A DNA stretch of 26,596 bases from an uncultured Bacteroidales bacterium (GCA_937915765.1 CALGHE010000075.1:1-26596); one strand, 5' to 3'. Numbered from the stretch's first letter, positions 14,756 through 23,508 are shown. Notes: a model not told the origin generated them from the letters alone. Program-made: numbers and translations.

Positions 14756-16540
14756 TCACATTCTTTCAGGCACCTCTATGCCAAGCAAGCTCATACCAGT
14801 CTTGATAACCGCCGCAATTTTCTTAGAAAGCAACAACCTGAACACCTTCAGAGCCTCGTTCTCCTCCTTCAGGATAGAGAAATCATGATAGAACGAGTTG
14901 TACTGTTTCACAAGTTCGTACACATAATTAGCGATAAGAGCAGGACTATACTCCGCACCAGCCTGAGCGACAACCGTTGGGAAATTCGCCAGATTCTGAA
15001 TCAGATTAGATTCCACGTCAGACAAAGTCAGGCCTTCGTCTGCAGCGTCAGGCAAATTTATTCCTGCCTCCGCAGCCTTTCTCAGCACAGAGCAAATTCT
15101 CGCATGCGTATATTGTATAAACGGACCTGTATTTCCGTTAAAGTCGATAGACTCCTTCGGATTGAAAAGCATATTTTTACGCGGGTCAACCTTGAGTATA
15201 AAATACTTCAAAGCTCCCAGACCGCAGATGCGCGCGATATTGTCAATCTCCGCCTCGCTCAAACCGTCAAGTTTTCCAAGTTCCTGCGACACCTCTTTGG
15301 CTGTGCCCACCATTTCGTCCATAAGGTCGTCTGCATCCACCACAGTCCCTTCTCGCGACTTCATCTTGCCTTCCGGCAGCTCTACCATTCCGTAAGAGAA
15401 ATGCACAAGGTCCTTACCCCACGAGAAGCCAAGTCTATCCAGCAAGATAGACAAAACCTGGAAGTGGTAATTTTGCTCATTTCCCACAACATATATCATC
15501 TTGTCAATCGCATACTCGTTGAATCTCTGAGTAGCCGTACCGATGTCCTGAGTCATGTAAACCGAAGTTCCGTCAGCACGGAGCAGCAGTTTTTCGTCCA
15601 GGCCGTTTTCTGCGAGGTCTGCCCATACAGAGCCGTCCTCACGCTTATAGAACACGCCCTTTTCAAGCCCTTCGTTAACCTTCGCCTTTCCATCGAGATA
15701 AGTAGTGGATTCATAATAAATCTTATCAAATCCAACGCCAAGGCGCTTATAAGTCTCGTCAAATCCGGAGTAAACCCACTGGTTCATCATATTCCACAAC
15801 TCGCGCACCTCCTTGTCGCCATCCTCCCACTTTTTCAGCATAGACTGAGCCTCGAGCAGCAACGGAGCCTCTTTCTTAGCCTCCTCTTCGCTTTTGCCCT
15901 GAGCCATGAGGTCCTTCACCTGAGCCTTATACTCCACATCAAACTTCACGTAATAGTCGCCCACAAGGTGGTCACCCTTCTTTCCGGATGATTCAGGAGT
16001 CTCGCCGTTGCCGAACTTCTGCCACGCGAGCATAGACTTGCAAATATGAATACCCCTGTCGTTCACGATGTTAGTCTTGACAACCTTATAACCGTTAGCC
16101 TCAAGCACTTTGCACAAACTGTAGCCAAGCAGGTTGTTTCTGATATGGCCGAGGTGCAGCGGCTTGTTTGTGTTTGGCGATGAATACTCCACCATATAAA
16201 GCGGAGAGTTTTCAGTAACCGGCTTAGTGCCGAAAGCGTCGTCCGCCAAAATTCCGTTAAACAGATTCAGCCAGTAGTTCTTTGCAATCGACAAGTTCAA
16301 GAAACCTTTGATAACGTTAAACTTCGCCACCATAGGAGAGTCCGTCAAAGCCTCGCCAATCTCCTTAGCCGTATCTTCAGGACCCTTTTTAGAGATTTTC
16401 AAGAAAGGGAAAACCACCAAAGTCAAATCGCCTTCAAACTCCTTCTTAGTTGCTGAAATCTGCACCATTTTAGAGTCAACGCTTTGTCCATACAGCTTAT
16501 CTATCGCCGCAATAACGGCCTGTGTCAATTCATTTATCAT
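14756..16540 (-). CDS. argS: Arginyl-tRNA synthetase
   Basis: Class I synthetase that charges tRNA-Arg. From the ATG at 16540 it is 594 residues, normal for the family. The Add-1 N-terminal domain occupies about 1-110. The ATP-binding HIGH motif is HLGH (129-132) within SPNTNKPLHLGHIRNN. The KMSK-like motif is GKMKSREG near 390, next to VVDADDLMDE. The C-terminal anticodon-binding helices end in GMSLLGIEVPERM, the usual end of ArgS. The frame extends to an ATG at 16576, but a -7 box at 16574-16581 overlaps that extension, so the later start is preferred. It is flanked on both sides by SPFH gene pairs and has its own terminator. Confidence 0.97.
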   Translation of the reverse strand: MINELTQAVIAAIDKLYGQSVDSKMVQISATKKEFEGDLTLVVFPFLKISKKGPEDTAKEIGEALTDSPMVAKFNVIKGFLNLSIAKNYWLNLFNGILADDAFGTKPVTENSPLYMVEYSSPNTNKPLHLGHIRNNLLGYSLCKVLEANGYKVVKTNIVNDRGIHICKSMLAWQKFGNGETPESSGKKGDHLVGDYYVKFDVEYKAQVKDLMAQGKSEEEAKKEAPLLLEAQSMLKKWEDGDKEVRELWNMMNQWVYSGFDETYKRLGVGFDKIYYESTTYLDGKAKVNEGLEKGVFYKREDGSVWADLAENGLDEKLLLRADGTSVYMTQDIGTATQRFNEYAIDKMIYVVGNEQNYHFQVLSILLDRLGFSWGKDLVHFSYGMVELPEGKMKSREGTVVDADDLMDEMVGTAKEVSQELGKLDGLSEAEIDNIARICGLGALKYFILKVDPRKNMLFNPKESIDFNGNTGPFIQYTHARICSVLRKAAEAGINLPDAADEGLTLSDVESNLIQNLANFPTVVAQAGAEYSPALIANYVYELVKQYNSFYHDFSILKEENEALKVFRLLLSKKIAAVIKTGMSLLGIEVPERM

Positions 16541-16573
16541 AACGCAATAATTATATTCTGAAAATATATTCCG

Positions 16574-16581
16574 CAAAGTTA
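16574..16581 (-). promoter_or_regulatory. Putative promoter (-7 box) of argS
   Basis: Minus-strand TAACTTTG fits TAnnTTTG exactly. It places transcription start near 16568, about 28 bases before the chosen ATG. Confidence 0.5.
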
Positions 16582-16705
16582 GTTAAAAGTTAGGAACTGA
16601 TTAAATTTTAGAGGTAATAAATTCCGACAACTTAAAAAATCACATTCATAAATGCAATTTGCGTCTGCCAAAACAAACAGAGCCTGACATTTTCAGCAAA
16701 AGCAA

Positions 16706-16739
16706 AAAAGTTCCAGTCTCCTAAGAAACCGGAACTTTT
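16706..16739 (-). terminator. Intrinsic terminator of the paraslipin-NfeD operon
   Basis: Arms 16706-16720 and 16725-16739 pair over 15 positions (two G-U pairs on the minus strand) around a four-base loop. A T-run follows on the minus strand, 20 bases after the SPFH stop codon. Confidence 0.88.
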
Positions 16740-16759
16740 GCACAGAAAACCCGACAAGG

Positions 16760-17740
16760 TTATTTCTTTCCCTTTTCGAACATTTCTTTTATACCAGCCA
16801 TGCTTCCCAAGACAGCAGTGGCTTCGTAAGGCAAGTAAACAGTCTTGTTGTCCTTTCCGCTTGTCATCTCCTTCAAAGACTCTATGTACTTAGTAGCCAA
16901 GAGGTACGAAGCCGGATCTGAGTTAGTTCCAGCAATAGCACGCGAAATCTTTTCGATAGCCGCAGCCTCTGCCTCTGCCTGCAAAATCTTAGCCTGAGCC
17001 TCACCTTCCGCGCGAAGAATCTGCGATTCCTTTTCTGCCGAAGCCGTATTGATCTGCGACTGCTTTTCACCTTCAGACTTCAAGATAGCCGACTGCTTTT
17101 CACCTTCAGCGTTCAAGATGTCAGCACGACGCTTACGTTCAGCCTGCATCTGCTGCTCCATCGCGTCACGCACAGAGTTCGGAGGAGTGATGTCCTGAAG
17201 CTCCACACGGTTCACCTTAACACCCCACTTGTTAGTGGCGTCGTCAAGCACAGAGCGCAGCTTAGAGTTGATAGTGTCACGCGAAGTCAAAGACTCGTCC
17301 AGTTCAAGCTCACCGATAATGTTACGGAGCGTTGTCTGAGTAAGCTTTTCGATAGCGTTCGGAAGATTGTCAATTTCATAAACAGCCTTCAGCGGGTCCA
17401 TAATCTGGAAATACAGAAGCGCGTTGATTTCTGTCACGACGTTATCCTTTGTGATCACATTCTGCTTAGGGAAATCGTAAACCTGCTCACGAAGGTCAAT
17501 TCTGTCAGTCTTACGAACATAGACATACATGTGTCCGTTCACATTCTGCACACTACGAACGTCTATTTCCCTTGTACGGTCAATGATAGGCCATACATAA
17601 TTGATGCCCGAAGACAACGTTCTGTCATAACGTCCGAGACGTTCTACAATACGAGTTTCTGACTGAGGTATAATCTGAAACCCTTTCAAAGCTAAGATAA
17701 CGACTACAGCCGCCAATCCTAATAAAACATACATTCCCAT
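16760..17740 (-). CDS. SPFH/Band 7 protein, paraslipin/QmcA type
   Basis: A protein of 326 residues. Residues 3-20 are an N-terminal membrane anchor. The Band 7 domain follows (about 20-190) with IIPQSETRIVERLGRYDRTL, GINYVWPIID and NVITKDNVVTEINALLYFQI, then LQDITPPNSVRDAMEQQMQAERKRRA at its end, all standard for paraslipins. A coiled coil with repeated AEGEKQS / SEGEKQS / AEGEAQA units covers about 210-265. Family members form membrane-bound oligomers tied to membrane microdomains and protease regulation. Its start lies two bases after the nfeD-like stop codon, the classic NfeD-SPFH pairing. Substrates are unknown. Confidence 0.93.
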   Translation of the reverse strand: MGMYVLLGLAAVVVILALKGFQIIPQSETRIVERLGRYDRTLSSGINYVWPIIDRTREIDVRSVQNVNGHMYVYVRKTDRIDLREQVYDFPKQNVITKDNVVTEINALLYFQIMDPLKAVYEIDNLPNAIEKLTQTTLRNIIGELELDESLTSRDTINSKLRSVLDDATNKWGVKVNRVELQDITPPNSVRDAMEQQMQAERKRRADILNAEGEKQSAILKSEGEKQSQINTASAEKESQILRAEGEAQAKILQAEAEAAAIEKISRAIAGTNSDPASYLLATKYIESLKEMTSGKDNKTVYLPYEATAVLGSMAGIKEMFEKGKK

Positions 17741-17742
17741 TT

Positions 17743-18183
17743 TTAAACTTTTTTTACCGTTATTATAATACTGTTTATTTCCAAAACCTCAACAACGTCG
17801 CCCTTTTTCAACAGCGAGCCACCTTCCGTCACAGCCTTCCAATTGTCGCCATCTATCAAAACTCGACCACCCAGCTCAGTGAAATCATCCTCCACCACTC
17901 CTCTACGCCCTACCATAGCATGAACGTTCGTCTTCAGTTCAACTTCTGACTTCTGCGTCATTCGCAAAGCCAGCGGTCTCACAAAAACAAAGCTCAGAAC
18001 CGTCAATACGCTGAAGACCAAAAGCTGCATTTCAAACGACATTCCGATGCCAGACGCTATAGCCGCACCTATCGCCCCGAAAGCAAAACTCAAGAAGGCA
18101 AAACTAACTGTAAACACTTCGACCACGACAAAGAGCAGCGCCAATATTGCCCAATATTGCCAAATTATCACAAAACCGTCCAT
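17743..18183 (-). CDS. NfeD-family membrane protein (short form)
   Basis: A protein of 146 residues. Hydrophobic segments at about 10-45 and 50-70 anchor it in the membrane, with the glycine-rich FLSFAFGAIGAAIASGIG turn typical of the family. The C-terminal part (about 85-146) is the NfeD OB-fold, with VGRRGVVEDDF, GRVLIDGDNWKA and LKKGDVVEVLEINSIIITVKKV. It lacks the serine-protease domain of long NfeD proteins. It is the first gene of a unit with the paraslipin gene and has the best promoter in the window just upstream. Confidence 0.93.
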   Translation of the reverse strand: MDGFVIIWQYWAILALLFVVVEVFTVSFAFLSFAFGAIGAAIASGIGMSFEMQLLVFSVLTVLSFVFVRPLALRMTQKSEVELKTNVHAMVGRRGVVEDDFTELGGRVLIDGDNWKAVTEGGSLLKKGDVVEVLEINSIIITVKKV

Positions 18184-18207
18184 AACCTTTACATTTTAGA
18201 GTTTGAG

Positions 18208-18238
18208 CGAAGATAGCAAAAATAAATGACAAATCAAA
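18208..18238 (-). promoter_or_regulatory. Promoter of the NfeD-paraslipin operon
   Basis: On the minus strand TTTG (18235-18238), a 19-base spacer, and TATCTTCG (18208-18215) fit the Bacteroidetes primary promoter. The 5' UTR would be about 20 bases. Confidence 0.7.
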
Positions 18239-18559
18239 GAGCTAGAGACTATTTTTTGAAGGATTTCTGTCATTTTTCCGAACACATTTTTCAGCAACGC
18301 AAACGCCAAATTCGTTCTTTCGCCAAACCCTTCAGACTTGGAGATTATTGCAATTTAATCTCCCGTTGCCCGGCCTCCGCCTGCCATAAACTATCGCCCT
18401 TTATTTGACATTGTTCAAATATCGCGCCAAACCTTAAAACCGTTCACGGCAATTCCATAAAAAAAATCTTAAGACGTAACACTTTGATACAGCCTCCCAT
18501 GCTGGAAGAAAGCAGAGAGCAAGACCTGAATCTCTAACAGGATTTTCATCCGTCAACAT

Positions 18560-18598
18560 AAAAAAGAGCAGGTCACTTAAAAAGTGCCCGCACTGCTC
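18560..18598 (-). terminator. Second terminator downstream of the PorW/SprE-like gene
   Basis: Outer stem GAGCAG (18566-18571) with CTGCTC (18593-18598); inner stem CACTT (18574-18578) with AAGTG (18582-18586). On the minus strand it is followed by six T (18560-18565). It overlaps the start of repeat copy E. Confidence 0.65.
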
Positions 18599-18669
18599 CA
18601 TTCTTTCGCTCAGCAATCTGCTCGAAATAAATTCAAAAATTACGATAAATGAATTTATAGAACCCATCT
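18591..18669 (+). repeat. Dispersed intergenic repeat, copy E (partial)
   Basis: It matches the right third of copy A almost base for base: CACTGCTCC, TTCTTTCGCTCAGCA, TCTGCTCGAAAT and GAATTTATAGAACCCA. A stretch of about 18 bases (near 18630-18647, containing AAAAATTACGATAA) is extra relative to copy A. The left two thirds are missing. Confidence 0.7.
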
Positions 18670-18672
18670 TAA

Positions 18673-18710
18673 CAAAAAAAAGGAATTCCCTTGTGTGAAA
18701 ATCCCTTTTT
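18673..18710 (-). terminator. Terminator-like hairpin after the PorW/SprE-like gene
   Basis: On the minus strand AAAGGGATTTTC pairs imperfectly with GGGAATTCCTTT and a T-run follows. It begins about 35 bases after the stop codon. Confidence 0.5.
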
Positions 18711-18744
18711 ATACTTAATACTTGGGTAATGCCCGCACTAAACA

Positions 18745-21700
18745 TCATCGACCCAAATAGGCCTTTTTCAGCAGTTCCATATAAACACTTATGTTTCCTG
18801 TTTCCTGCAGCACTTTCAAGTTATCGTCAGAGATTACAATATTACGGTAACTAACGCCCTTAAGCGCGTTCTTCACCTCTGCGTTTTTGACGAACTGCAT
18901 CAGATAAGACTTAGCCACGTCTGCCGACGGCAGAGAGCCAACCACAACTGCAGCTTTCGCGCCTTTCACGCTTGCTTGCGAGACAGAGAGGTTCAACAAA
19001 GGCTGAGAGGCATTGTGCTTGTCTATCGCAGCCTTCGCCTTGCCGAAGTCGAACGGACCTCCGTTCACGAGTATCACGAACTTATGAGAGGCATCCTTGT
19101 CGTAAGTGTAAAGGCCCTTATACTTTTTAAGTTCCTTTTTCGGCTTTTCAGCAGGAGGCGCAGGCTTTTCCGGAGCAACCACCTGCTTCTGGTCCAGCAC
19201 AGGAGTTTTCACCACGCTTGTCAGTGCCGAGTCTTGCTTAACCTCAGGAACGTTGCCTTCAGGCTTTTGAGCAGCCGGAGCCTTCGTATCCGCCTTTTTC
19301 TCAGCAGGAGCCGCAACTTTAGCTTTCATAAGGTCTTCGCCCTCCTCTATATCCAGCTTAGCCTCTTTAGTAATCTCTTCCACCGCCTTTTCATCGCCAA
19401 CAAGCTCAACCTTGAATCCATTATCCTTAGACTTCCTGCGCGAAGCGATACTGTCACGATAGAAGCACTCGTAATCCTCCAGCGTGAAGCCTCGTCCGAT
19501 AAGGTCGCTATTCTCCTCGGATATGACAAAACACTTGTACTCTTTGCCATTGAGCATCTTCTTGATACCTTCATCCTTCACATACCCGTCTGCATACCAC
19601 TGCGCCTCCTCAATATTTTCAAGCCCAGCCACGGTCAGCATACCATTTTTCACCCTCAAATCAAAATCCTTCACAAGGAATTTAGTGAAGTTATAGGTAG
19701 CCGTTTCGTACAGCAGCACATTCTCCTGCACATCGTCCGGATTAGTCACTATACAGAACAAGCACGGCGAATCGTCACTAACACGGAAACCGCGCGCCAA
19801 AGCGTCCTCGTCGATTTCCGCCCTGCCCACAATCTGCTCGTCCCTCATAGACATTAGACCAGCAGCCGACCCCGCCATAGGAGTCTGCCCCTGATTCATC
19901 AGAGCAAGAACATCCTTAGCCATCGAAGCCACGTCACTTTCAGGATACCTGACAAGCAAGTCGTTAAGAGAAGACTTCAGCGAATCTCTCTCTCCCATCT
20001 TACCTACACTCAACGACTTAAGCAGCAAGAACTTAGGCACCAACGGAGATACCGGATACTCCTTCTCCACATAATCCACATTATCAATAACATTTTTAAA
20101 ATTGCCGGCTACAAACTCCTTGTAAGTCGCAGCGTAGATAGAATCCTGCTCCGCCTGCATACGTTCAAGCTTCAGCCTATAATCTGGCTGAGAAAGGATC
20201 TTGGCGTAATTGCTTTCCGGACATTCAGCCACAAGTTTACGTGCGTACGAATCAGCCGCTCCTTCGTCTTTCTGCTTCTTGAACATTTGATAGCAATAGA
20301 AGTAACCGTCGGCCACACGCTTATCCTTAGGAAATCTTCTCGCAAATTCATTAAACGTAGCCTCAGCCTTAGGATAATCAGACAGTTTCTCATTATAAAC
20401 CACACCCATATTGAACAAGGCATCGGCAATCATCACGTCAGACCTGATTTTCTGCTCTTCGGTAAACGGAATCTGCCTCAAGTAATACTCCACGCTCTTC
20501 GGGTTATTTTCAGCATTAGCCAAGGCCCTTTCCGCCCTTGCGGAATCGTCAAGCATATCTTCGTCAGCATCCTCATTTTCAGCGAGTTCGTCAGAGAATA
20601 TTATAGTCTTGTTCTTTCTGTTCCAGTTATCCTCCAGCTTTCTCACACCATACTTGCGCTGGAACTCCAGTTTACCCTTTTCCACTGCGCTTTTGTTGTA
20701 GAAATACCACTCTGCGCGCTGATTTCCGCCCAACGCGCGTCTGTCCATGATTGCGACGTTCTCGATCTCCATATCAAGCTGTTTGTTTCTCAGCCGCTCC
20801 TGCTCCTGACGCTCTCTTTCAGCCTTTTCTTCCTCCTCTATCTTCTTGATAACGTTCTTGATAACAGCCACACGCTCCTCTTTTGGCATAGCCGCAAGCT
20901 TCTGCAAACTGTCCTGCAAAGTCACAGTTTCGTTATCCTTTGCAAGTTCGTCCAAGATAGCCGCAAGATTAGATATTTTCTCGTAATCACGATGCTCGTG
21001 GTCTATGATTGTCGCCGCCTCAGAATAGCAAGGCTGCGCGTTAAAATAATCGCCTTTTTCGTAATACAATCCGCCGAGCGTGATTAACGACTGAGCCTTC
21101 TCCTTGCCATGACGCGTGCTTTTCTCTGCGGAAAGCTTATAATTTTCCACTGCATTAACAGTATCTTTATCAGCAAGATAAATATTACCAATTGCATAAT
21201 AGACCTGATCCTGATAATCCGTGTTCTTGTCATTTTTCGCCATACGGTGCAGCGACTTCACTATCTTTTCTCTGTCCTGCCCTCCGTAAACCTCAGTCTG
21301 ACGGATTTTAGCATTAAAAGCCATTTCGTAAGGCGGATTGGTAGAGATCAGCTCTTCGTACAGCATAAAAGCCTTCTGGTCCTCTCCTATCTCCTGACAA
21401 ATCTGTCCGGCGGCGAACAAGAAGCGCCGCTTCTGCATCTTGTCCTTCTCAAGAGATATTGCAGTCTCAAGGAAAGGCAAAGCCTCCTTCAGTTCGTACT
21501 GTTTGATCTTAAGGTCTGCGTAAGCTCCTGAATATAAACAGTTTATTTCTGGTGTAAAGTGTTCATCAGACAAATTAGAAAGAATTTCGTCGGCCTCATA
21601 AAGCCAGTCCATCTCCTTAAAAGAGCGAGCCTTCCATATCGCAGCCTTAGCGCACAGCGCAGGGTCCTCGGAGAAATGCTTCATAACATAAGTGAAGATT

Positions 21701-22158
21701 GAAGAAGCGGCAAGATAGTCTCCGGAATAAAACTTAGCCCGCCCCATAAGCATCCACACATCGTCAATCATGGTGTTGAACTCCTCCTTGTTGTAGAACG
21801 CCATGTACTCAGGGTCACGCGTCTTGTTCATGTTTTTCTTCGGCTTCTTCTTTATGGAATGCTCCTTCAGGGCCTTTTCGCACTTTGTCACGGCACGCCC
21901 CATGTCGCTTTTTGCGACCCCGGACTTTCCAGACGGATAGACATCTATGATCTGCGAATAATTTGGAGCATAATCTTCCTCTACTCTGTCATAACCTCTT
22001 TTAAACGATTCGTTTGCATTGAAATAGACATTGTAACGTGTTGTGACTGAATGATATGCACGATTCAAGCCTGTATTTTTCTTTACAGAACATCCATACA
22101 GCAGAAGCGCCGATGCAGCGCTTAAAAGGATAACTAAATATCTAGTTTTCAAAATCAC
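18745..22158 (-). CDS. PorW/SprE-family TPR lipoprotein
   Basis: A protein of 1137 residues. A signal peptide ends in the lipobox LLYGC, Cys at 23. The residues after it (SVKKN) lack the acidic surface-export signal, so it is probably held in the periplasm. The opening VKKNTGLNRAYHSVTTRYNVYFNANESF is characteristic of SprE (gliding) and PorW (type IX secretion). Multiple TPR units run from about 130 to 420 and again from about 560 to 760. A charged coil with RREEE-like stretches separates them. A Pro/Lys/Ala-rich linker (about 955-1015) leads to a C-terminal SPOR-like domain (about 1020-1137). No other type IX genes are in the window, and homologs may occur in species without the system, so secretion is inference. 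Confidence 0.82.
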   Translation of the reverse strand: MILKTRYLVILLSAASALLLYGCSVKKNTGLNRAYHSVTTRYNVYFNANESFKRGYDRVEEDYAPNYSQIIDVYPSGKSGVAKSDMGRAVTKCEKALKEHSIKKKPKKNMNKTRDPEYMAFYNKEEFNTMIDDVWMLMGRAKFYSGDYLAASSIFTYVMKHFSEDPALCAKAAIWKARSFKEMDWLYEADEILSNLSDEHFTPEINCLYSGAYADLKIKQYELKEALPFLETAISLEKDKMQKRRFLFAAGQICQEIGEDQKAFMLYEELISTNPPYEMAFNAKIRQTEVYGGQDREKIVKSLHRMAKNDKNTDYQDQVYYAIGNIYLADKDTVNAVENYKLSAEKSTRHGKEKAQSLITLGGLYYEKGDYFNAQPCYSEAATIIDHEHRDYEKISNLAAILDELAKDNETVTLQDSLQKLAAMPKEERVAVIKNVIKKIEEEEKAERERQEQERLRNKQLDMEIENVAIMDRRALGGNQRAEWYFYNKSAVEKGKLEFQRKYGVRKLEDNWNRKNKTIIFSDELAENEDADEDMLDDSARAERALANAENNPKSVEYYLRQIPFTEEQKIRSDVMIADALFNMGVVYNEKLSDYPKAEATFNEFARRFPKDKRVADGYFYCYQMFKKQKDEGAADSYARKLVAECPESNYAKILSQPDYRLKLERMQAEQDSIYAATYKEFVAGNFKNVIDNVDYVEKEYPVSPLVPKFLLLKSLSVGKMGERDSLKSSLNDLLVRYPESDVASMAKDVLALMNQGQTPMAGSAAGLMSMRDEQIVGRAEIDEDALARGFRVSDDSPCLFCIVTNPDDVQENVLLYETATYNFTKFLVKDFDLRVKNGMLTVAGLENIEEAQWYADGYVKDEGIKKMLNGKEYKCFVISEENSDLIGRGFTLEDYECFYRDSIASRRKSKDNGFKVELVGDEKAVEEITKEAKLDIEEGEDLMKAKVAAPAEKKADTKAPAAQKPEGNVPEVKQDSALTSVVKTPVLDQKQVVAPEKPAPPAEKPKKELKKYKGLYTYDKDASHKFVILVNGGPFDFGKAKAAIDKHNASQPLLNLSVSQASVKGAKAAVVVGSLPSADVAKSYLMQFVKNAEVKNALKGVSYRNIVISDDNLKVLQETGNISVYMELLKKAYLGR

Positions 22159-22305
22159 TTCTATTAATTTAAATTACTTGGCAATTTTTTTCGCATTAGC
22201 CATATGTTAATAACGAAAATCCGTTCAAAAAATTGCACCAGAAAACGTCGCCTGAACATAAAAAACAAACAAGCGCTCACTTAGCTGACACACTTTTCCA
22301 ATTCA

Positions 22306-22336
22306 CAAAGGTAATCAAAATTATGCTTCTTGCAAA
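22306..22336 (-). promoter_or_regulatory. Promoter of the PorW/SprE-like gene
   Basis: On the minus strand TTTG (22333-22336), a 19-base spacer and TACCTTTG (22306-22313) match the Bacteroidetes consensus exactly. The 5' UTR would be about 140 bases. Repeat copy F begins ten bases upstream. Confidence 0.7.
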
Positions 22337-22346
22337 AAATATAGCC

Positions 22347-22430
22347 AGGCAACCTCTATAAATTACGTTTTGTTTTTCATGTTCCAAAATTTGTTTCGGA
22401 CGCCATCAACTTAATTTATAGAAATTGCCT
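22347..22430 (+). repeat. Dispersed intergenic repeat, copy F (short, both ends intact)
   Basis: An 84-base element with 19-base inverted ends: AGGCAACCTCTATAAATTA (22347-22365) and, reversed, AGGCAATTTCTATAAATTA (22412-22430), differing at two positions. The left half continues as in copy C (ACGTTTT, then TTTCGGACGC); the rest of the core is missing. This is what an internal deletion of a longer element would leave. Confidence 0.8.
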
Positions 22431-22458
22431 AATTTACCTAAAACAGGCTGAACGCACA

Positions 22459-23334
22459 TCATTTTCTTGTGCCGGAGCCCCACATAAGCTTAGAGCGCAA
22501 AGTCTGGAAGAAATCCTGGTCTTCGAGCCTGATGACCTTAGTTGTGAACGCAGCCTTCTTTATTTTCAGCTTTGTCTTTTCGTTGAACACGTTATTTCGG
22601 CCGTCCAGCGCGATGAGGAAATGTTTGTTACGGCTTTCCACCACGATTTCAATTTCCCATGCGTCCGGAATTATAAGCGGTCTCACGTTCAGGCTATGAG
22701 GAGCTACTGGCGTGATAATGAAATCATTAGCTTGCGGAACGACAATAGGACCGCCTACGCTCATAGAGTAAGCGGTAGAGCCTGTTGATGTAGATATAAG
22801 AAGCCCGTCTGCCTGATAAGTGTTCAGAAACACGCCGTTCACCCAAGTATGAATGGAAATCATGGCAGAGGAATCCTGTTTCAGCACCGCAATTTCGTTC
22901 AGCGCGTAGTTGAAATCCGTATAAGAATGGTCTTCGGTGTAAAGCCTCAGCCACGACCTCTCCTCGATGTGGCATTTACCTGCAAAGAGGCATGACACAG
23001 CCTTGTCAATCTCGTTACCGTCAACATCCGCAAGAAACCCGAGCCGTCCGGCGTTAATACCAATTATAGGGATTCTCTTCTTTCCTATTTTAGCCGAGCT
23101 TCTTATAAAAGTGCCGTCGCCGCCAATACTGAAAGCCGTGTCGGCCGTAAAGTCTGTTCCCGATACAGTTTCGTCAATTTCGCTGATGCACACATTCCGC
23201 TCCTTAAGGAACTGGAAGAACTCCTCTTCAACGACGATAGAAACGCCGTCGTGCCTTTTCAAAGCCCGAATCAGAGTGGCCGTATAATCAGCAACCTCGT
23301 TTCTGAATTTATTTCCGAAAATAATTATTCTCAT
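22459..23334 (-). CDS. nadK: NAD kinase
   Basis: Phosphorylates NAD to NADP in the cytoplasm. The length of 291 residues is normal. The diagnostic GGDGT motif is at 71-75 (FSIGGDGTFIRSS). It is followed by INAGRLGFLADV (93-104), the ALNEIAVLKQD segment that contacts NAD, the DGLLISTSTGSTAYSMSVGGP motif region, and TPVAPHSLNVRPLIIPD. All NAD-kinase landmarks are present. The gene lies downstream of rpmE2 on the same strand, separated by 216 bases and a terminator, so it needs its own promoter, which I could not place with confidence. Confidence 0.96.
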   Translation of the reverse strand: MRIIIFGNKFRNEVADYTATLIRALKRHDGVSIVVEEEFFQFLKERNVCISEIDETVSGTDFTADTAFSIGGDGTFIRSSAKIGKKRIPIIGINAGRLGFLADVDGNEIDKAVSCLFAGKCHIEERSWLRLYTEDHSYTDFNYALNEIAVLKQDSSAMISIHTWVNGVFLNTYQADGLLISTSTGSTAYSMSVGGPIVVPQANDFIITPVAPHSLNVRPLIIPDAWEIEIVVESRNKHFLIALDGRNNVFNEKTKLKIKKAAFTTKVIRLEDQDFFQTLRSKLMWGSGTRK

Positions 23335-23508
23335 AACGTGTAAATTTAAGAGTCAAAGAGAGCGATTCGCAAGGAGCGCAATATTACGCGAAAGCAGAAC
23401 CGACTTATTTGTCGCACTGTCATCAAGAGGCCAGCTGCGGCGCTTTCAAAGAAACAAGCAGACGCCGAAAATTGTTCAACCGGCAAAAGTTATCCCCAAA
23501 ACAAAAAA

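Larger units (their letters stand above)
18184..18744. other. Gene-free interval between nfeD and the PorW/SprE-like gene
   Basis: No frame in it looks coding. It holds the nfeD promoter (18208-18238), a perfect eight-base inverted pair (18340-18347 with 18356-18363) of unknown role, terminator hairpins (18560-18598, 18673-18710) and repeat copy E (18591-18669). Confidence 0.7.
22159..22458. other. Intergenic interval with promoter and repeat
   Basis: It holds the promoter of the PorW/SprE-like gene (22306-22336) and repeat copy F (22347-22430). No gene is supported. Confidence 0.7.

Noticed and set aside
14726..15991. Long plus-strand frame of 421 codons opposite argS
   Set aside because: It lies wholly antisense to the well-supported argS, is rich in His, Arg and Leu as expected of a shadow frame, and resembles no family.
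18340..18363. Perfect palindrome GGAGATTA/TAATCTCC considered as a terminator
   Set aside because: No T-run follows on either strand and no gene ends next to it; an operator or chance are both possible.
18434..18748. Minus-strand frame of 104 codons after the PorW/SprE-like gene
   Set aside because: It runs through two terminator hairpins and repeat copy E, and has no recognisable domain.
23355..23400. Segment ATTCGCAAGGAGCGCAATATT resembling the repeat core
   Set aside because: Only about twelve bases match and no repeat ends flank it, so chance cannot be excluded.
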